DNA of 64,000 nucleotides from Nepenthes gracilis (lineage: Eukaryota > Streptophyta > Magnoliopsida > Caryophyllales > Nepenthaceae): positions 12,767,268 through 12,831,267 of the forward strand of contig BSYO01000024.1 in the NCBI GenBank assembly GCA_033239525.1. Direction: 5' to 3'. The notes beneath the pieces were generated by a model that was not told the DNA's origin, did not search any database, and saw only the letters and a list, made by a program, of their open reading frames with translations. Made by a program: the position numbers and the translations under genes. Shown here piece by piece: positions 61,200 to 64,000 of this stretch (the stretch's first letter is position 1; each line of letters starts with the position of its first letter).

Positions 61200-62358
61200 A
61201 AGACAGTTTTTATAACTTTTTATGTAACTTTTTTCTTTTATAAAAAACAACCCTTGGAGAAAGCAAAATTGATATTTTTTAAGAATTCTGCAGCCTTAAT
61301 AAAGTTGGAGAGATAATGATAGACAGAGAAATAACTTTCAAGTTATTTGAAAAATAAACATTAAATATTGATTTAGGTAGCGTATAATTTTACATTTTAA
61401 TTATAATAAACATGATAACTTGATAATTTATAAAACAATTTTATCTTATAAAACTTTATAAATGCAAAAGTCTTATAGGATTTTGGAAAATAAGAAAATA
61501 AAAAGGAGTCCTATATGTATAAAGTAGGCCGTAGAAGAATTATAATTCTCCTTTTAACTACTTATTCTACCCATTTAAAAATAATCTATAATGTACTTTT
61601 ATATATGGGATTCATTTTAAAAAATTAATTTAATCATATATAAATATATAATTATAAAATTAATATAAATAAATAAATAAATAGCATAATTTGTTTTTAA
61701 TCACTGACCAGGGAACAAAACACAATAAGGAAACCACCCGTGAAGAAGTACTATATCCTGCATTATTCACCCGGCAGGCAAACACAAAGACAGAGATGTC
61801 ATGATGAAAATACTAGTAACATAATATTAAATAATATTATTTAAATAATTATTTTTATTAAAAATATTTTAATATTAAATTTGATATTAAATAAATATTA
61901 ACATTATAAAAAATAAATATATAATTATTCTTCAGTATCTTTTATTTTTAAATTTTAATCTATTAATCTCATTAAAAAAATAAAATTCTATTCATAATCC
62001 CTTCTTTTTTGGTTTTTATAAAAAAAAATTTGTCACTATGCTTAATTTATATATTTTAAACAAATTTTAGGTAAGCAATTTGATCCATAGTACCCATTGT
62101 AAAAGTGCTTAGTAACCCTTATCATGATTTTATAATTTTAATAATTTATTCATATATTATTTTATGACCAAAATCTTATCCTAAATATAGATTATTCAAA
62201 TTTAATTTCAAACATTAATAACTCTGCAATAACAAAGCAGCATTCAAATTTTACTAAATAGGATTAATTATATCAAATTATTCCTATTATTCCACTCAAT
62301 TTAACATAATAATAATAATAATAACTCTGATTTCTATGTTATAAAAAAAAACCCAAGC
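61200..62358. other. AT-rich DNA downstream of the HIPP gene
   Basis: Includes the HIPP 3' UTR at its right end. An AT-rich segment at about 61815-61975 resembles the core of the MITE-like element near 12120-12310. No gene seen. Confidence 0.4.
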
Positions 62359-63128
62359 TTAGACAATAGTGCAAGCATTTGGGTTCTCTTCCATGCTTGG
62401 GACATGGTAGTAATACCTGGGCAATGGAGGATTGTATTGCATTTGCTTGTAAGCGTTGATCAGCTCTAATATTGGGTCAGCCTTCTTCTCCACTTCCTTT
62501 TTCGTCTCCTCCTTCTTTGCCGCCGCCGCTGCCTCCTTCTTTCCTCCCTCCTCCTTTGCGGCCGCCTCCCCCGCCTTCTTAGCTTCCTCTTGCTTGCCGC
62601 CTTCTTTCTTCGGCTCCTCCTTTTTCTCCGGCTCTTTGGCAGGCCCTACTGATTCTATCTCCGTCATCGGCCAATACTTTCTCAACTTAGATACTACGTT
62701 GATCGGGTCTGCTGTGCCGATCACTGTGAGTTTCTTTCCCTTCATGTCCATTGAAATCATATCAATCCCTGCACATTTGCAATCTTAGCAAATTGCAAGT
62801 TCTCTGTTTCATAATCCACTTTTCATCTTGTATGGGGTTTTACAGCTTTTTTGATAAACCGATGGATATCATTATTGATATTACTTGCGGCGTTGTCGGT
62901 ATCGAACATATCAGAATGAAAAAAGTTTTAAAATTGTAAATTGATAAAAATCATATCAATTAAGATGTTACAATAAATCATTCATATAACAATATATCAC
63001 AATATTTTTATAAAATAATAAAATACACCGATATTTTTATCAATGGGAGTACCTGAAAGAGTGGAAACTGCCTTCATGGCTTTTTGCTTGGCCTTGTCGT
63101 CGTGTAAGTCCAATTTACACACAATTTT
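62359..63128 (-). CDS. HIPP: Heavy-metal-associated isoprenylated plant protein (HIPP), 5' exon missing
   Basis: HIPPs combine an HMA fold with a C-terminal CaaX farnesylation site and act as metal- or stress-related adaptors at membranes or in the nucleus. Two exons are visible: 63128-63053 ([20 protein letters not shown], 25 codons plus one base) and 62768-62359. The intron (63052-62769) has GT and AG ends and joins in phase to give [14 protein letters not shown], a normal HMA sequence. The HMA metal-binding CxxC is replaced by DLHDDK, as in the metal-loop-lacking HIPP subgroup. Then come a Lys/Glu/Ala-rich linker, a Pro/Tyr segment [12 protein letters not shown] and ENPNAC, ending in CTIV, a CaaX box. 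The first exon, usually just a few codons with the ATG, was not found up to 64000 and may lie beyond the window. The CDS is therefore 5'-partial. Confidence 0.85.
62850..63048 (+). repeat. GATATCGG-type dispersed repeat, copy 3, in the HIPP intron
   Basis: GATATCATTATTGATATTAC, GTTGTCGGTATCGAACATAT and ATATCACAATATTT match the order of the copies in the golgin introns. It fills most of the 284-bp HIPP intron without touching the splice sites. Confidence 0.5.
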
Positions 63129-63130
63129 CT

Positions 63131-64000
63131 GCAACATCGAACCCCAAAAACAAGAAATTTCATCGAGTTACTAATCCAGCTCACAATTAACCATAGGAAA
63201 ACGGTAAACACCAACAAAAGAGATATATCCAAACCAAAACTATTCAAACGACTAAATTCATGCAGTTCAGATTGGTTTTGCTAGTTAAAAATTGATAGGA
63301 TCAGTTAAATTTTCTCAAAATAAGCTCGGCATGGAAGCATAAGCCGGGCACAATCCACTAAAAGAATCCAGTAAGGACGCTCGAGATATTGTCCTAAATC
63401 CCACAGCTATGGGATCAGTCCCAAATACTCGACACAAGACCACAAGTCCAGTGCAAAGTCGGATTCACAATAGCTATTTGGCAAGCTCGGTATCGGCTAA
63501 TCGGCACTGAATCATGCCCACAAACACTTACTACTCCTACGACCCCATGGTGTAAGTCTTCATGAAAATAAAGCATCTTGCGGATCACATATTATCTCAC
63601 AATTTAATGATATGAAATAAAATATTAACTGTCTATATGAATTCATATTTAGTATTCTTTCTTTAAAAAATTTAAAATCAATTTCTCTTAATTTATTTTT
63701 ACCTCTTACTCTTATGCCTTAATGAGATTAAAAAATTGTATAAAGTGATGGGATGAAGTTATCTAAATCTAACCTTAAAAATAGAAATAATAGTAAGTTA
63801 AGAAACTCATTATAATTCTAATTCCCTAAAAAATGTGCTTTTGTTACCACGAAAAAAACTACCGCTATCCAAAATATATGATGAGTTGCAAGTAGAAAGC
63901 TCCTGATCCTCCTTCATAACTACTAAGGCACGTAAGCAGCACAACAAGGAAGAAAATAGAGAAATAGATGAAGATATGAGAACAGAAGTACAGAGAAAAC
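63131..64000. other. Upstream region or first intron of the HIPP gene
   Basis: No second HMA exon or clear ATG exon with a GT donor was found on the minus strand. The sequence may be first intron, promoter, or both. Confidence 0.35.

Overview
The window is nuclear DNA of a flowering plant, most likely a eudicot. It is AT-rich, genes are sparse and interrupted by introns, and the space between them is filled with LTR retrotransposons, solo LTRs, SINEs and MITE-like repeats. I see no bacterial-type operons, CRISPR arrays or rRNA.

Layout. (1) 1-9.4 kb is AT-rich intergenic DNA with two solo LTRs, one (7670-8541) bounded by an exact ATAAT target-site duplication. (2) 9481-10824, minus strand, is an intact single-exon sphingolipid delta-8 desaturase (cytochrome b5 fusion). 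(3) 12.5-21.9 kb is a 1.93-kb direct repeat on either side of a 5.5-kb GC-rich, non-coding, retroelement-like block with three minisatellite arrays. (4) 22.9-24.4 kb holds two LTR-like elements. (5) 25.1-38.4 kb is a decayed, intron-containing copy of a plant golgin gene (golgin candidate 3/4, GDAP1 type). Its introns carry SINEs, LTRs and a short repeat family, including an Au-type SINE cut in two by a 2.3-kb LTR. (6) 40.8-41.8 kb has a foldback MITE and a broken gene with two prolamin-like (ECA1-type) domains. (7) 42695-44970 is a large P-class PPR gene with one single-base frameshift. (8) 47.5-48.6 kb is a solo LTR with a GTGAA duplication. (9) 49121-58701 is a complete but frameshift-ridden Tat-lineage Ty3/Gypsy element with ATATA target-site duplications. 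(10) 59.6-61.2 kb is another LTR. (11) 62359-63128, minus strand, is the 3' part of a heavy-metal-associated isoprenylated protein (HIPP) gene.

Desaturase, golgin and PPR correspond, from memory, to Arabidopsis genes close together on chromosome 3 (At3g61580, At3g61570 and At3g61520). The window therefore looks like a conserved gene block enlarged by transposons, in which the golgin copy is being lost while the desaturase and possibly the PPR gene persist. These genes share no pathway. I found no convincing novel system. The most informative features are the nested insertions, the duplicated empty/filled insertion site, and the two decaying genes. Frequent single-base indels (PPR gene, retroelement ORFs, LTR pair) mean residual assembly error should be considered before any single frameshift is trusted.
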